Shown here in pieces: positions 40,842 through 50,884 of a stretch of DNA of 64,000 bases. Under the pieces are notes generated by a model. That model was not told the DNA's origin and did not search any database. It worked only from the letters and a program-made list of their open reading frames with translations. Numbering within the stretch: the stretch's first letter is position 1; every line of letters begins with the position of its first letter. A program made the translations under genes and the position numbers. Origin of the DNA: Deinandra increscens subsp. villosa (taxonomy: Eukaryota; Streptophyta; Magnoliopsida; Asterales; Asteraceae); NCBI GenBank assembly GCA_039602395.1, contig JBCNJP010000018.1, positions 1,364,001 to 1,428,000 of the forward strand, in the 5' to 3' direction.

Positions 40842-41629
40842 TAATTATTGTTTCCTTTGAAGGAGTGGTTGTGATTATGGGAATGGTTTCTATTAAAATG
40901 GCCACGACCACGCCCACGTCCACGACCTTGTCCATGGTTTCGTTCCCATCTTCGCTCAGAAGGTTTTATATCATTTTTATTAACAACATGGGCTTCTGGT
41001 ATAGTTAGTGAACCCGTGGGACGAGCTTGATGATTTTTCAGTATTAGCTCGCTATTTTTTTCTGCTACAATGAGGCTTACATTTAACTCAGAGTACTTTT
41101 TGAAATTTTGCAATCGATAATGCTGTTGCAAAACTATGTTTGATGCGTGAAATGTGGAGAAAGTTTTTTCCAACATATCAGCCTCTGTAACAGGATGTCC
41201 ACAAAATTGAAGTGTGGAAGTTATCCTGAATAAAGCAGAGGTGTACTCATTTACCCTTTTGAAATCTTGGAGTCTGAGATTGTTCCATTCATTTCTAGCA
41301 GCAGGAAGTAAGACTTCCTTTTGATGATCAAACCTATTTTTTAAATCATTCCATAAGGTATGTGGATCATCACAGTTTGAGTATTCAATTTGTAACATAT
41401 TATCGATATGCTTATGGAGGAAGACATCAGCAGTTGCTTTGTCTTTTTCCTCGCATGTGTTGCCTTCATTTATGGTGTCTAAGACACCTTTGGATTTGAG
41501 ATGTCTTTTTGCATTTGCCGTCCATGTCATGTAGTTTTCCCCAGTACATTCAAGAGCAGGAAATTCAAGTTTAGCAATGTTTGACATATTGTAGCTAGAC
41601 ATAAATTGAACAAGTAATAAGAGGAACAT
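40520..41629 (-). CDS. Gag of copia C
   Basis: This is an uninterrupted frame. The likely start is the second Met (41602, MSSYNMSNIAKL), since the first nine residues are hydrophobic and atypical. A copia capsid domain (UBN2/DUF4219 type: LECTGENYMTWTANAKRHL, HTLWNDLKNRFDHQ, WNNLRLQDFKRVNEY) is followed by an Arg/Gly-rich segment coded by a repeated CACGAC tract, and a CCHC zinc knuckle CHRCGMMNHWSKAC. It ends NDYEA. The protein packages the element's RNA. It stops well before pol, so expression of pol needs a separate mechanism such as splicing or re-initiation. Confidence 0.93.
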
Positions 41630-42136
41630 TAGAATCCATATATATCAATAAGCAATGAGATACAATAGAGTGGTATGACAATAAATAAATATACGAACAA
41701 GGAAAGATAAAATTCACTAGGTGGGAGTTGAAAAATTGGGTAAAGGGCTAAGATGATCATTATGGTAACTATCACCAGAAGTGGATGAATCATTTTGAAA
41801 AATCTCGTCTTGAATAATCCTGAGAAAATGATTTGTTTGTTGTGAAAAAAAAGATTGATAATTGTTAATTTATAAGAAAAAAATATAACCGTTTGCAACG
41901 GTTATATAAACTTTTCAAACGGCTATATTAACGTTTATATATTTTTATTATTTTGAAAAATAAGATAAAGAAAATGTATTAAATACGGGTTATAAAAGTA
42001 TAAAAATTTGGTGTGGATAAAATTAAGAGAGAACAAAGATATAAATAAATGTTAGCATAATAATATAATGTTAGGATTAATAGACAAACATAATTAAACA
42101 TTAGTCATATAATTAAGAGTTAGTAGTCATAAGAAA

Positions 42137-42358
42137 ATGTTAGTTGCATAATCAAAAGGTTAGATGTATAAATAAAAGTTAGTTGTATAAATAAATGTTA
42201 AAGCATAAATAAAATTTAGTTGCATAAATAAATGTTAGATGCATAAATAAAGGTTAGTTGCATAAATAAATGTTAGATGCATAAATAAAGGTTAGTTGCA
42301 TAAATAAATGTTAGATGCATAAATAAAAGTTAGTTGTATAAATAAATGTTAGATGTTA
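42137..42358 (-). repeat. Minisatellite in copia C leader
   Basis: A unit of about 19 bases, ATAAATAAATGTTAGATGC with the variant GGTTAGTTGC, alternates for about 11-12 copies, giving a 38-base higher-order unit. It lies between the primer site and gag, where variable leader minisatellites are common in LTR elements. Confidence 0.88.
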
Positions 42359-42477
42359 GTAGTCCCATGGTTATTAAGTGTCTTTCATAAAATGTCATTT
42401 CATCTTAGTATTTATTTTCATTGATGAATTTCTTACCTTGATTATGGATGTCTTTATGCTTGATTACGAGACTAGAG

Positions 42478-42493
42478 CCTCGTGCTGATAACG
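42478..42493 (-). other. Primer binding site region of copia C
   Basis: Next to the 5' LTR the minus strand reads CGTTATCAGCACGAGG, a sequence found after the 5' LTR in many plant copia elements. It is offset from the usual TGGTATCAGAGC, so the primer tRNA or usage differs from copia A and B. Confidence 0.65.
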
Positions 42494-42841
42494 TGTTATA
42501 ATTTAATGAAGATTACCACCACTTGAGAATATTAATTGTGATTACTTGAATCACTTTTCTCCTTTAAAGGAGTTTATAAGAAAGAAGATATAAGAAGTAG
42601 AAAGAAGTTTAGAAGATTAGAGAGAGTTGGGAGAGATTTTGTATAACATGTAGAATGCTTACAAAGGTGTGTTTTTACCACTTACATTGGTGTGGTATTT
42701 ATACTACAAACTTGGGAGACAAGATGACATAGCTAGTAAATGCAAGAGTGTAAGAATGGTGAAAACATTTGTGTGTGGGGAAGGTTACATAGTTGATGTG
42801 AAAGTGGTGGGCATCCAAATATATTTGTAGATTTCATAATA
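42494..42841 (-). repeat. 5' LTR of copia C
   Basis: A 348-base copy matching 35402-35749. It contains the promoter for the minus-strand transcript. Confidence 0.95.
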
Positions 42842-43192
42842 CTTTTCATGTTCTTTTATATTTTTGTTGCAGACTGTTGAGAATAAAAGTGTTTTCCCAT
42901 AACTTTGAAATTAAAACTCATCCAGTTTTATGATGTTGATATTTAGGATATGTCTAAGGCAGTGCTTTTTTAATTTATAACGCTATTGAGCAACCACGCA
43001 TTCCTCACATCCTATTGAAAAATTACAAATATTAACTTGAGGCATGATTTACTGTCAAAATCACGTATATTGGGCTGACACAACTTCAGATTGTATTTAT
43101 GATAGTTAGATTATTATAATTGTGGTTCCCTCATCTTTTAAGAAGATTTTTTTTTAATGATTTAGAGGTTCTCATTTTGTTATAATGTTCAG

Positions 43193-43551
43193 GTTGTGAC
43201 TCGCAGTACGTCTCCCGAATGGAAAGAAGGGTTTACATGGGCTTTTGATGTGCCTCCAAAGGGAGAGAAGCTACATATTCAATGCAAAAGAAAAAATGTT
43301 GAAGGTGAATTAGTCAACCAACTTTGTTTAAATCGGTCAAATTAACCTCTGAGAGCGATAACTGGACGGGTATCGTGCTGTCTTTTGCAGACGAAACTTG
43401 GTGAATTACCATCCAAAGTGATAAAGTTGTGAGTGAAGAAGTATTTAGCGGCGTATTTAGCCTTAGGCACAAACATAGAACGAGAAAAGAAGGGTCTTCT
43501 AGAACACTTGAAATAGAGATTACATGGTCCAAAAAGACGATGAAAACATGA
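43193..43551 (+). pseudogene. C2-domain exons like cellulose synthase-interactive proteins
   Basis: Exon one (43193-43304, after the acceptor AG at 43191) reads VVTRSTSPEWKEGFTWAFD and then VPPKGEKLHIQCKRKN. Exon two (43391-43551) reads, after a one-base shift, ITIQSDKVVSEEVFSG and SSRTLEIEITWSKK, ending in TGA. This matches the C-terminal C2 domain of plant CSI (armadillo plus C2) proteins, which link cellulose synthase to microtubules. The armadillo part is absent; joining the exons gives an early stop unless a base is added near 43403. It is a captured or relic fragment. Confidence 0.72.
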
Positions 43552-43706
43552 CCATAAAGCAGGGTTGCATGGATTGAAAGCGAGACCGGATTTATTAGGG
43601 TGTGGGTTAGTGATCTAGCTCATCTTCTCGGCGCGACGAGTGTTACTTTGTCACATTATGTGCTCGTCGTCTCGGCGGTTAACCAGAAATTGGTGGTACC
43701 AATTCA

Positions 43707-43940
43707 GTGACATCCATCCCTGTGGGATCTGGTGCAACTCGGTTTGTTGAAGGGGCCCTTGAATGGAACTCCATAAAGCACTCGGTTAGGACACTCCCGT
43801 TTCCATTAAATATGTTCAAAATGAGCAGACATAACGATTTTATTAAAGATTCAAGTGTTCATGTTGTTTCTCAAATTTATATTTTCAAGGTTGGTTTCTT
43901 ATTTGGTGTTTTAGTATTTTCTTTTTTCTTATTTGTGTGA
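43707..43940 (+). other. Unrecognised open frame
   Basis: The frame reads SIPVGSGATRFVEGALEWNS and then IKHSVRTLPFP. The phrase has a faint likeness to the end of subtilase proteases (a WxSxKHSVRSPI-type tail), but I cannot support that. It follows the C2 fragment and may belong to the same captured DNA. Confidence 0.2.
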
Positions 43941-44079
43941 ATCGCAGGGGCTATTATGGTTTGTTTAGATGATAGCAAATCAAAAGCAGTTGAAGAGATT
44001 TCAAAAAAAAAAAAACTTTAATAAAACTGTTAAAACTTGTGATTTTTATGCTCAATTGATATGAATTAGAGTTATTTCA

Positions 44080-44420
44080 CCAGAGTGAGTTTTATATTTT
44101 GCAGTGAGTTTAAACTCTATAGTGAGTTTTATAGAACGTCGGCTTTTAAAGTTTGCAGTGAGTTTAATAAATAGTGAGTTTTAAACTCAACGGTGAGTTT
44201 TATAATTTGCAGTGACTTTTAAACTTACTGTTAAGGTTGAGTTTTTAAAACTCACTATTGAGTTTAAACGGTGAGTTTTATATTTTGCATTGAGTTTTAA
44301 ACTCAATAGTGAGTTTTAAACTCAATAGTGAGTTTTATAGAACGTCAGCCTTGAAAATTTGCATTGAGTTAACAGTGAGTTTTGAAACTCAGCAGTGAGT
44401 TTTAAAACTCACTGTTTTAT
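44080..44420. repeat. GTGAGTTTTAAACTCA palindromic repeats, cluster 2
   Basis: Many copies of AGTGAGTTTTAAACTCAA and its complement follow each other every 20-40 bases, e.g. near 44170-44200, 44290-44330 and 44375-44415. Two copies share AGTGAGTTTTATAGAACGTC (about 44121 and 44325), implying local duplication. Confidence 0.82.
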
Positions 44421-45120
44421 GGACCCTAAAGGGAAGATGCTTACTTAATGTGTTCGTATGTATAGAAAAACGATACTTTTGTATGTGTGTTTGTATCATG
44501 ACAAGCAAAAGCAAGTTCGTAACCATCAATGTTTCAAGCAACAGAATTACAAATATGGCTCATTAGTATAATTGTTTTTCAGAGAACAGATGCAAGGATG
44601 ATGATAGTTAATGGTTTTTGACCCATTTGGGTGTTGTGCTCAATGTGCCAATGTTTCCTAAAATTTGAAATACATACTGTGATATCTCAAAACCAAAGTA
44701 GAGCATGTGTTTATTTTATTTTCTGACGCAAATGGTATCAACGTTAGCCGTTATTTTCGACACGCCGTAAATTGGACTGTTCCGCTTGAAGTTATACGAA
44801 GTAATGTTAATCAACTCAAAGGGAACAAGGTGGGAGCCCTCAGCCTACAAAGAAACAGGTAGTGTTAGGAGGCAGTAACAATGGATCGGAACATATAATT
44901 AAAACTTTAAAAAGGTAATTTCGGCTACTTGATAAGAGCTAACCTGCTGATATTTTCTAGCCAATTCTCTTGTTGTTGCTTATATGATCCTGGCCACGTC
45001 GCCATCAAACATATATAGTCACATAGATGAACGCAGTTGCATCCTCGATGCATACTTGTATTTGGAACCTTAAAATGAGGCAAACAACATCCACTTGTAA
45101 ACAAACTTGTGTGACTAATT
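44421..45120. other. Non-coding stretch
   Basis: I see no gene. The minus-strand open frame at 44925-45164 has no recognisable domain. Confidence 0.45.
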
Positions 45121-45960
45121 ATAAAAAAACATTGATTATAAAACTCACTAGGTATAAAGTTCACTAATTATAAAAATCGGTGAGTTTTAACTAATTTTTC
45201 AATGAGTTATAAAACTCGGTGAGTTTTCACTCAGTTACAAAATCAATAGAATTTGAAAACTCAGTGATAATATAATTTTGCATTTAACCAAATGCCAAAT
45301 CGTCCAAATAGATTGAATTACTACCAAATTTTGAATAATATATATATGAGATGTCGAATCAGGTTGCGTTTTATAGCAAACGGCTCAAATTTAAATACGG
45401 GTTGAAACTTTAACAAATAATCTACTTTTATTGCATATGGCATCCTAATTTTTTTTACTTTTGTTATATTAGAACTAAGTTCTATTAAACTCATTAGAAC
45501 TTGAATTTAATTGGATCTATTTTATTTATAACTAACTGAGTTTTATAATCATTTAGTTTTATAACTCTATTTCAGTGAGTTTTAAAATTTAAAACTCACT
45601 GGATTAAACTCATTACTAAATCAATAGAGTTATAAAACTCACTAATTATAAAACTCAGTTACTTATAAAACTCGGTGATTATAAAACTCAGTTAGTTATA
45701 AATAAAACTCACTGAAATATATCCATTTAAATCCAAGTTCTAATGAGTTTAATAAAACTTAGTCCTAATGATTATAAATCTCAGTAAGTATAAAGCTCAC
45801 TGATTATAAAACTCAGTAAGTATAAAGCTCACTAAGTATAAAACTCACTAAGTATAAAGCTCACTGATTATAAAACTCACTAAGTATAAAACTCACCAAG
45901 TATAAAAAAAACACAGTGAGTTTAAAAAAAACACTGATTATAAAACTCAATGAACCCAAT
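45121..45960. repeat. TATAAAACTCACTAA repeats, cluster 3
   Basis: Here AAACTCAC and GTGAGTTT half-units are interspersed with TATAAA. From 45770 to 45930 they form a near-tandem array of AAGTATAAARCTCACT units. Confidence 0.82.
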
Positions 45961-46440
45961 TTGTTTCGGGTCAAATGAATGAATCAATGAAGCCAATCCA
46001 ATTTGTTTTGACCTCGTACATAAGATTACTTGTTTTAACCAAACCCATTTTGACTAGTTACCCTACTCGTCTGACCCAGCATGCATGAAATAAAGAACAA
46101 AAAGTACCTGAGGCCAGAGACGGTGTGACGTTGTCTCAGCTGGACTAACTCACTTGCTGCCAATGATGGAAGCCTCTCCTCCTCCACTGGCCTTTCATTT
46201 ATTAACAATCTGTCTCTCAGTAACGACTGACACCAGGAGAGCAAATGTCAAGACCTGGTCATCAATAGTGCCAAGACTTTCTAATCGGTGATACATCAAC
46301 AAATACGATATTATCGATCGCTTGAAGGGTGTATGATGTTAGCACAACAAATGATGAATAAAGAAACTGCTAAAATAAAACTTGCCTGAATTCGGTTTCT
46401 ATGAGCAAAATCAGAAACATCATGATATATCACTTCTTAA
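45961..46440. other. Non-coding stretch with a GC-richer island
   Basis: 46100-46250 is less AT-rich and on the minus strand opens a 69-codon frame with RLLINERPVEEERLPSLAAS. I do not recognise it. It could be a captured exon, but no splice-consistent partner is seen. Confidence 0.3.
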
Positions 46441-46830
46441 TATAAAACTCAATTATGTCTTGTTATTCCACTGTTTATAACTGATATTTACACCTTGTTA
46501 TTCCGTTGTGAGTTTTAAAACACACTCCTAATATAAAACTCAATTAAATCTCAAGTGAGTCTTAAATCTCAATTGCAATTAGATTCTCATATAAAAAACT
46601 CAATTATATCCCAAGTGACTCTTAAATCACACATCGGAACTCAATTAATCTCATATATAAAATTCACATTAAAACTCATTTAAATTTCAAGTGAGTCTTA
46701 AAAATTCACTGAGTTTTATAAAGAGTTTTAAGAGTACCAATGGACTAAATATGTAACTAGTTTAAATAGGAATTGTTAGTATGTTTGTAGTGAGTTTTAA
46801 AACCAGTGAATTTTGCAATGAGTTTTAAAA
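46441..46830. repeat. GTGAGTTTTAAAACTCA repeats, cluster 4
   Basis: The same half-units appear again, now as AAGTGAGTCTTAAATCTCAA and related forms, ending near 46830. Confidence 0.75.
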
Positions 46831-47640
46831 CTAACTGTTGACTACTGTAGATACAAAATTCATCGATGCAGAAATTCATCTAGAAGCATTTAATATATGG
46901 ATTTAAAACAGGAATTATGTTGAAGAGTATATAGAAATTCCTCGAGCAATTACATAAACATCAACAATGCAAACTCAAACCACCAAAAAGATTAAAATGT
47001 AAACCCAAACCCAAATTACCCGTTCATGAGTTATATGTATTTCTGGGCACGCTTTTACCTTAATCCATTCGACGTTGTTTCCTTCGGTGTAGACGGTGTT
47101 TCTCCGGTTAAAATGTTCCAAATCGTTGTCTTCTCTGATTTTCACTAACTGTTAAAACCAGGTGAGTATTCAGTGGTGGTGGAATATAATCGAGATCCTA
47201 AAGAAAGAAAGAAGAGAGATTACCTGCTAGCAATACAGAGCGGTCCAGTTGCCACATTAATCGGACGGAGAAATTAACGGGAAAAAAAGTCCGTCGAATA
47301 ATTGGAATCGGAAACCCATTAATCGATCGAAATCGTTATCGCACCATATAAACCCTTCAACGACGATGACCGCAACTTCAAAACAATGATCGATCAAACT
47401 TCGGAAGAAGCAGATGGAGATCATCGAAAAGCCACAGCTGTTGAAACTTGATATGACCTTTATTCATCGAGCATCAAGTCGGTTCTCAAGTGGATGGATT
47501 TGGGGTTTTATGCTTCGATCAGGTTATCTAATTTTTTTTATTGACCATCGTATCCGTCACGTGAACAATGGCTATTTTAAGATCGGACGGTTATAAATGG
47601 GGTCTACGGGTCTATACTTTTTAAGGGGTCTACAATGAAC
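46831..47640. other. Right interior of composite element
   Basis: No gene is supported. The last 60 bases form the right inverted terminal repeat of the candidate composite element. Confidence 0.4.
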
Positions 47641-47643
47641 CTC

Positions 47644-47648
<5 letters not shown>

Positions 47649-47691
<43 letters not shown>
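47649..47691. repeat. (TA)n microsatellite at the gap edge
   Basis: About 21 TA dinucleotides, followed by CTAG and then the run of N. The repeat probably caused the assembly break. Confidence 0.97.
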
Positions 47692-47692
<1 letters not shown>

Positions 47693-47703
47693 TAGTTTTT
47701 GAT

Positions 47704-48203
47704 NNNNNNNNNNNNNNNNNNNNNNNNNNNNNNNNNNNNNNNNNNNNNNNNNNNNNNNNNNNNNNNNNNNNNNNNNNNNNNNNNNNNNNNNNNNNNNNNN
47801 NNNNNNNNNNNNNNNNNNNNNNNNNNNNNNNNNNNNNNNNNNNNNNNNNNNNNNNNNNNNNNNNNNNNNNNNNNNNNNNNNNNNNNNNNNNNNNNNNNNN
47901 NNNNNNNNNNNNNNNNNNNNNNNNNNNNNNNNNNNNNNNNNNNNNNNNNNNNNNNNNNNNNNNNNNNNNNNNNNNNNNNNNNNNNNNNNNNNNNNNNNNN
48001 NNNNNNNNNNNNNNNNNNNNNNNNNNNNNNNNNNNNNNNNNNNNNNNNNNNNNNNNNNNNNNNNNNNNNNNNNNNNNNNNNNNNNNNNNNNNNNNNNNNN
48101 NNNNNNNNNNNNNNNNNNNNNNNNNNNNNNNNNNNNNNNNNNNNNNNNNNNNNNNNNNNNNNNNNNNNNNNNNNNNNNNNNNNNNNNNNNNNNNNNNNNN
48201 NNN
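47704..48203. other. Assembly gap of 500 N
   Basis: A run of N exactly 500 long, a conventional placeholder, so the true distance is unknown. Open frames crossing it are meaningless. Confidence 0.99.
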
Positions 48204-48259
48204 ACCAACTGGGAGTATAAGAAAGAAACAAACATGTATCACATTTTCACCAGTGAAGG
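48204..48259 (+). pseudogene. Left part of an ORF split by element D
   Basis: The frame is open from the gap to the GAAGG duplication. It joins in frame with 52275-52461 once element D and one duplication copy are ignored. Confidence 0.45.
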
Positions 48260-48529
48260 TGATGGCGATCTAGACGAACCCGACCTGAGCCCGTCCGGAA
48301 GTCCAAGACCCGTCTCCGTCAGGTTGAAGATTTTATCAATATATTATTTTAAATAGTTTATTTATTATTTAATACTTTCCTTATTAGATGTTATCTTGTT
48401 TTCCAAGTTTTTGTTTAACTATTTAAGAACTTTGTAATTTATTATTGGGGGTTGATTTTGATTGAATAAAATATTTCGTTTGGAGGTTTTTTCCAAGCAT
48501 TCTAGTGCCGGTATTTGGCCTAGGTTTAC

Positions 48530-48800
48530 TGATGCAGTTTCACACCACAAATCAAGCCGGATATCGAGTATTCAAGCAGAGAAACAACTAGAACGAAGAA
48601 TTCTTCTTCAATTTTATTCAAAACTCAAAAACTAATGAAACCATAATACCAAGACAATATTTATAAATGCTCCTAACTACAAGTTAGGCATGAAACTTTC
48701 AAACGAAAATAACTCAATCCTTAACTTATTTAAAAATAACTAAATATAATCTACTAATAAAAATAATAAAAATCAAACTATAATAAAGCCTCCGCCATCA
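48530..48800 (-). repeat. 3' LTR of element E
   Basis: Left copy of the 271-base pair, adjacent to the ORF end and purine tract (minus-strand AAGAGGGGGAGTA). Confidence 0.93.
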
Positions 48801-50489
48801 TACTCCCCCTCTTAAAAAAAACTCGTCCTCGAGTTTTGCCTCTTGCCTCAACCCACCGCGATCAAACGGAACCATCTTGCGTCTTTTGTTCGATTGGCGT
48901 TTAGCCTCACGAGTTGTCCTGGCCGACTTTAAGTAAGTACTATTCGGACGAGCGGGTCCCGGGTCTATCAGGTTGCTGGGTCCTACTGATTCCTTCTCCA
49001 TCTCCCTCTCTTTAAAAAAGACTCGTCCTCGAGTCTTGAGAACGTCGAAAAGATTAGTTCCTTTTTTCCTCAAACGTATACTAAATGATGAGCAAAACCT
49101 GCGACGACAGACATCTATGAAGAATCTTAAATAATAAGAAATAGAGAGAATTTTATACTTGCCCACCACGTGATAATGCAAAATTCCCAAATTTTGAAAA
49201 CCCTCTGGATAAACATCATCCATCCATAAAGTTTGAAAACTCCAACTTTGTTGATAATTCAAAATGCCCAAGCTACATTCAATCCATACAACACGCCACG
49301 GTGTACGGATTTTACCATATTCAACTTCTGCAAAAAACTCAATATTATTATCCGAGATTCCATAATCCCTGTTTGGTACGTAAAACTCCGTCCCAGTTTG
49401 GTCATTGATTTCCTTAGTCTGATCATCAACGTGCAAGGCATGGAGTAGTTGGGCTTGTTTATCATTCTGGACCGAATCTGTTTGCGCCTCCTTATTGCCG
49501 AATTGGATCACCAATTCAGGCCCACTCATGCACTTCTGATGAATCGAAAATTGACATATCCCACTTTTGGAACCCAATTCCTCATCCACATGTGACACCC
49601 GAATATTATCCACACAAGGTGATGTGGTTTGAATTATAAACTTGGGAGGAGATTTTTCATTCAATGCCACATCTCTAACCAAAACATCCACATAATTAAT
49701 AACATGATCCCGTCCCAAATATCTGTCTATTCCCACTTTGGAGTCAATTATCATACCAAAGCATCCGAAATATGCTATCTTAATGAAACCTTGAGAACCC
49801 CAATTGTATTCGAAAAACATCTCAGCTTGACTTAGGAGTTTAGTTTGACTTAGAAATTTTAAGGACCGAAACAAATCTCTAGTATCTGATTTATGGGATT
49901 CCAAATTTTGAATATCTACATCATTAGCAACTTCATGTGTCCCCACCCTTGGAAAATTCAATCTTTGAGGATAACGAAGCATTCTGCATTCAAATTCAAA
50001 TCTCGTGGAAATTCCAAAAAATATTGAAACAATCAAGTTGCGTACCCGATTATCTCTTGAAGACGCAAATCGTGACGGAATCAAAGAAACTATTGACGAC
50101 TTATGATCATCGTTAGCTTCTTCTACCCGTTCTTCTTGAATCGTAATCCAACCCAGAAACTTCTGGATAGACAAACATTCTTCTGCGTTGGGTATAGTCC
50201 CATCTTCATCATATTGCGGTTCTTGATAGATCGAAGTCCCCTCCTCATTCTCACCGCCCCAGACGATGAATCTTGATTCGGTTTCCTCCAAACCTTCTTC
50301 GTCATCCCAGATGGCCGAATCGGGTTTTGTTGCCTCATAGCGTTCCTCCCTCTGTAACTCCAAGTCCCGGACTCGTTGTTGCAACCTCTGGATTTCCGCT
50401 ATGTCCCGGGGATCCCGTAAGTGGTCCTCGTTGCCTCGGTCGGCGGATCTACGGGGAAAACAAATGGAATCTGGCTCCGGTCTTGCCAT
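48798..50489 (-). CDS. Uncharacterised single ORF of element E
   Basis: An intact 563-codon frame starting 30 bases after the primer site, as a gag would. The N-terminus has a short heptad-like segment (IAEIQRLQQRVRDLELQREE), then an acidic part, then YDEDGTIPNAEECLSIQ and FLGWITIQEE. The centre is rich in aromatic and beta-like segments without known motifs. The C-terminus has RRFCSSFSIRLRKKGTNLFD, then VLKTRGRVFFKERE, and ends KLEDEFFLRGGV over the purine tract. No zinc knuckle, protease, RT or integrase is present. Element D encodes the same N- and C-terminal modules around a different, shorter centre. I do not know the function; a Gag-like or fused gag-start/pol-end relic is possible. Confidence 0.75.
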   Translation of the reverse strand: MARPEPDSICFPRRSADRGNEDHLRDPRDIAEIQRLQQRVRDLELQREERYEATKPDSAIWDDEEGLEETESRFIVWGGENEEGTSIYQEPQYDEDGTIPNAEECLSIQKFLGWITIQEERVEEANDDHKSSIVSLIPSRFASSRDNRVRNLIVSIFFGISTRFEFECRMLRYPQRLNFPRVGTHEVANDVDIQNLESHKSDTRDLFRSLKFLSQTKLLSQAEMFFEYNWGSQGFIKIAYFGCFGMIIDSKVGIDRYLGRDHVINYVDVLVRDVALNEKSPPKFIIQTTSPCVDNIRVSHVDEELGSKSGICQFSIHQKCMSGPELVIQFGNKEAQTDSVQNDKQAQLLHALHVDDQTKEINDQTGTEFYVPNRDYGISDNNIEFFAEVEYGKIRTPWRVVWIECSLGILNYQQSWSFQTLWMDDVYPEGFQNLGILHYHVVGKYKILSISYYLRFFIDVCRRRFCSSFSIRLRKKGTNLFDVLKTRGRVFFKEREMEKESVGPSNLIDPGPARPNSTYLKSARTTREAKRQSNKRRKMVPFDRGGLRQEAKLEDEFFLRGGV

Positions 50490-50518
50490 TGAATCGTCTA
50501 CTGAGCTCTGATGCCAAC

Positions 50519-50789
50519 TGATGCAGTTTCACACCACAAATCAAGCCGGATATCGAGTATTCAAGCAGAGAAACAACTAGAACGAAGAATTCTTCTTCAA
50601 TTTTATTCAAAACTCAAAAACTAATGAAACCATAATACCAAGACAATATTTATAAATGCTCCTAACTACAAGTTAGGCATGAAACTTTCAAACGAAAATA
50701 ACTCAATCCTTAACTTATTTAAAAATAACTAAATATAATCTACTAATAAAAATAATAAAAATCAAACTATAATAAAGCCTCCGCCATCA
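50519..50789 (-). repeat. 5' LTR of element E
   Basis: Right copy of the 271-base LTR, adjacent to the primer site, so it would drive the minus-strand transcript. Confidence 0.93.
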
Positions 50790-50884
50790 TTTACTAACGT
50801 TGGTAATTGACGTTAGGGTTTATCGTTCTTGACATAGATCAAGTTTGATATCTATCCATCACGCTATCAAGTGGTATCAGAGCC

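Larger units (their letters stand above)
35402..42841 (-). mobile_element. Full-length young Ty1/copia element C
   Basis: Two 348-base LTRs (35402-35749 and 42494-42841) look identical by eye and are bordered by a perfect 5-base duplication CTTTT (35397-35401, 42842-42846). On the minus strand the order is 5' LTR, primer site, minisatellite leader, gag, a Pack-MULE insertion, pol, purine tract, 3' LTR. Gag and pol frames are long and uninterrupted, so copia C is recent. The MULE sits between gag and pol and arrived after, or was carried by, the inserted copy. Confidence 0.95.
33035..47645. mobile_element. Candidate 14.6-kb composite TIR element
   Basis: The left sequence from GTGAAAAGTTCATTG (33035), continuing GTAGACCCCTTG, returns inverted at the right as GTGAGGTTCATTG, then GTAGACCCCTT (47590-47645 complement), with further TAGACCC blocks on both sides. 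Between them lie a C2-domain gene fragment, palindromic GTGAGTTTTA arrays on both sides of copia C, and copia C itself. Without copia C the candidate is about 7.2 kb. I found no target duplication and no transposase. It may be a non-autonomous element that captured gene pieces; chance pairing of two MITE ends is the alternative. Confidence 0.45.
48530..50789 (-). mobile_element. Single-ORF LTR element E, nested in D
   Basis: Two 271-base LTRs (48530-48800, 50519-50789) begin TGATGCAGTTTC and end CCGCCATCA and look near-identical. A perfect 5-base duplication TTTAC borders it (48525-48529, 50790-50794). A minus-strand primer site TTGGCATCAGAGC lies next to the right LTR. The only protein is the 563-codon ORF. 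It inserted into the 5' LTR of the related element D. Confidence 0.93.

Noticed and set aside
40673..41008. Thr- and Val-rich frames at the gag Arg/Gly region of copia C
   Set aside because: They translate the repeated CACGAC tract in other frames; the minus-strand gag explains the sequence.
43707..43940. Subtilase C-terminal fragment
   Set aside because: Only a faint KHSVR-type likeness is present, too short to support; kept as an unrecognised frame.
47604..48273. Open frames of about 200 codons across the N run
   Set aside because: They consist of undetermined bases flanked by (TA)n translation and carry no information.
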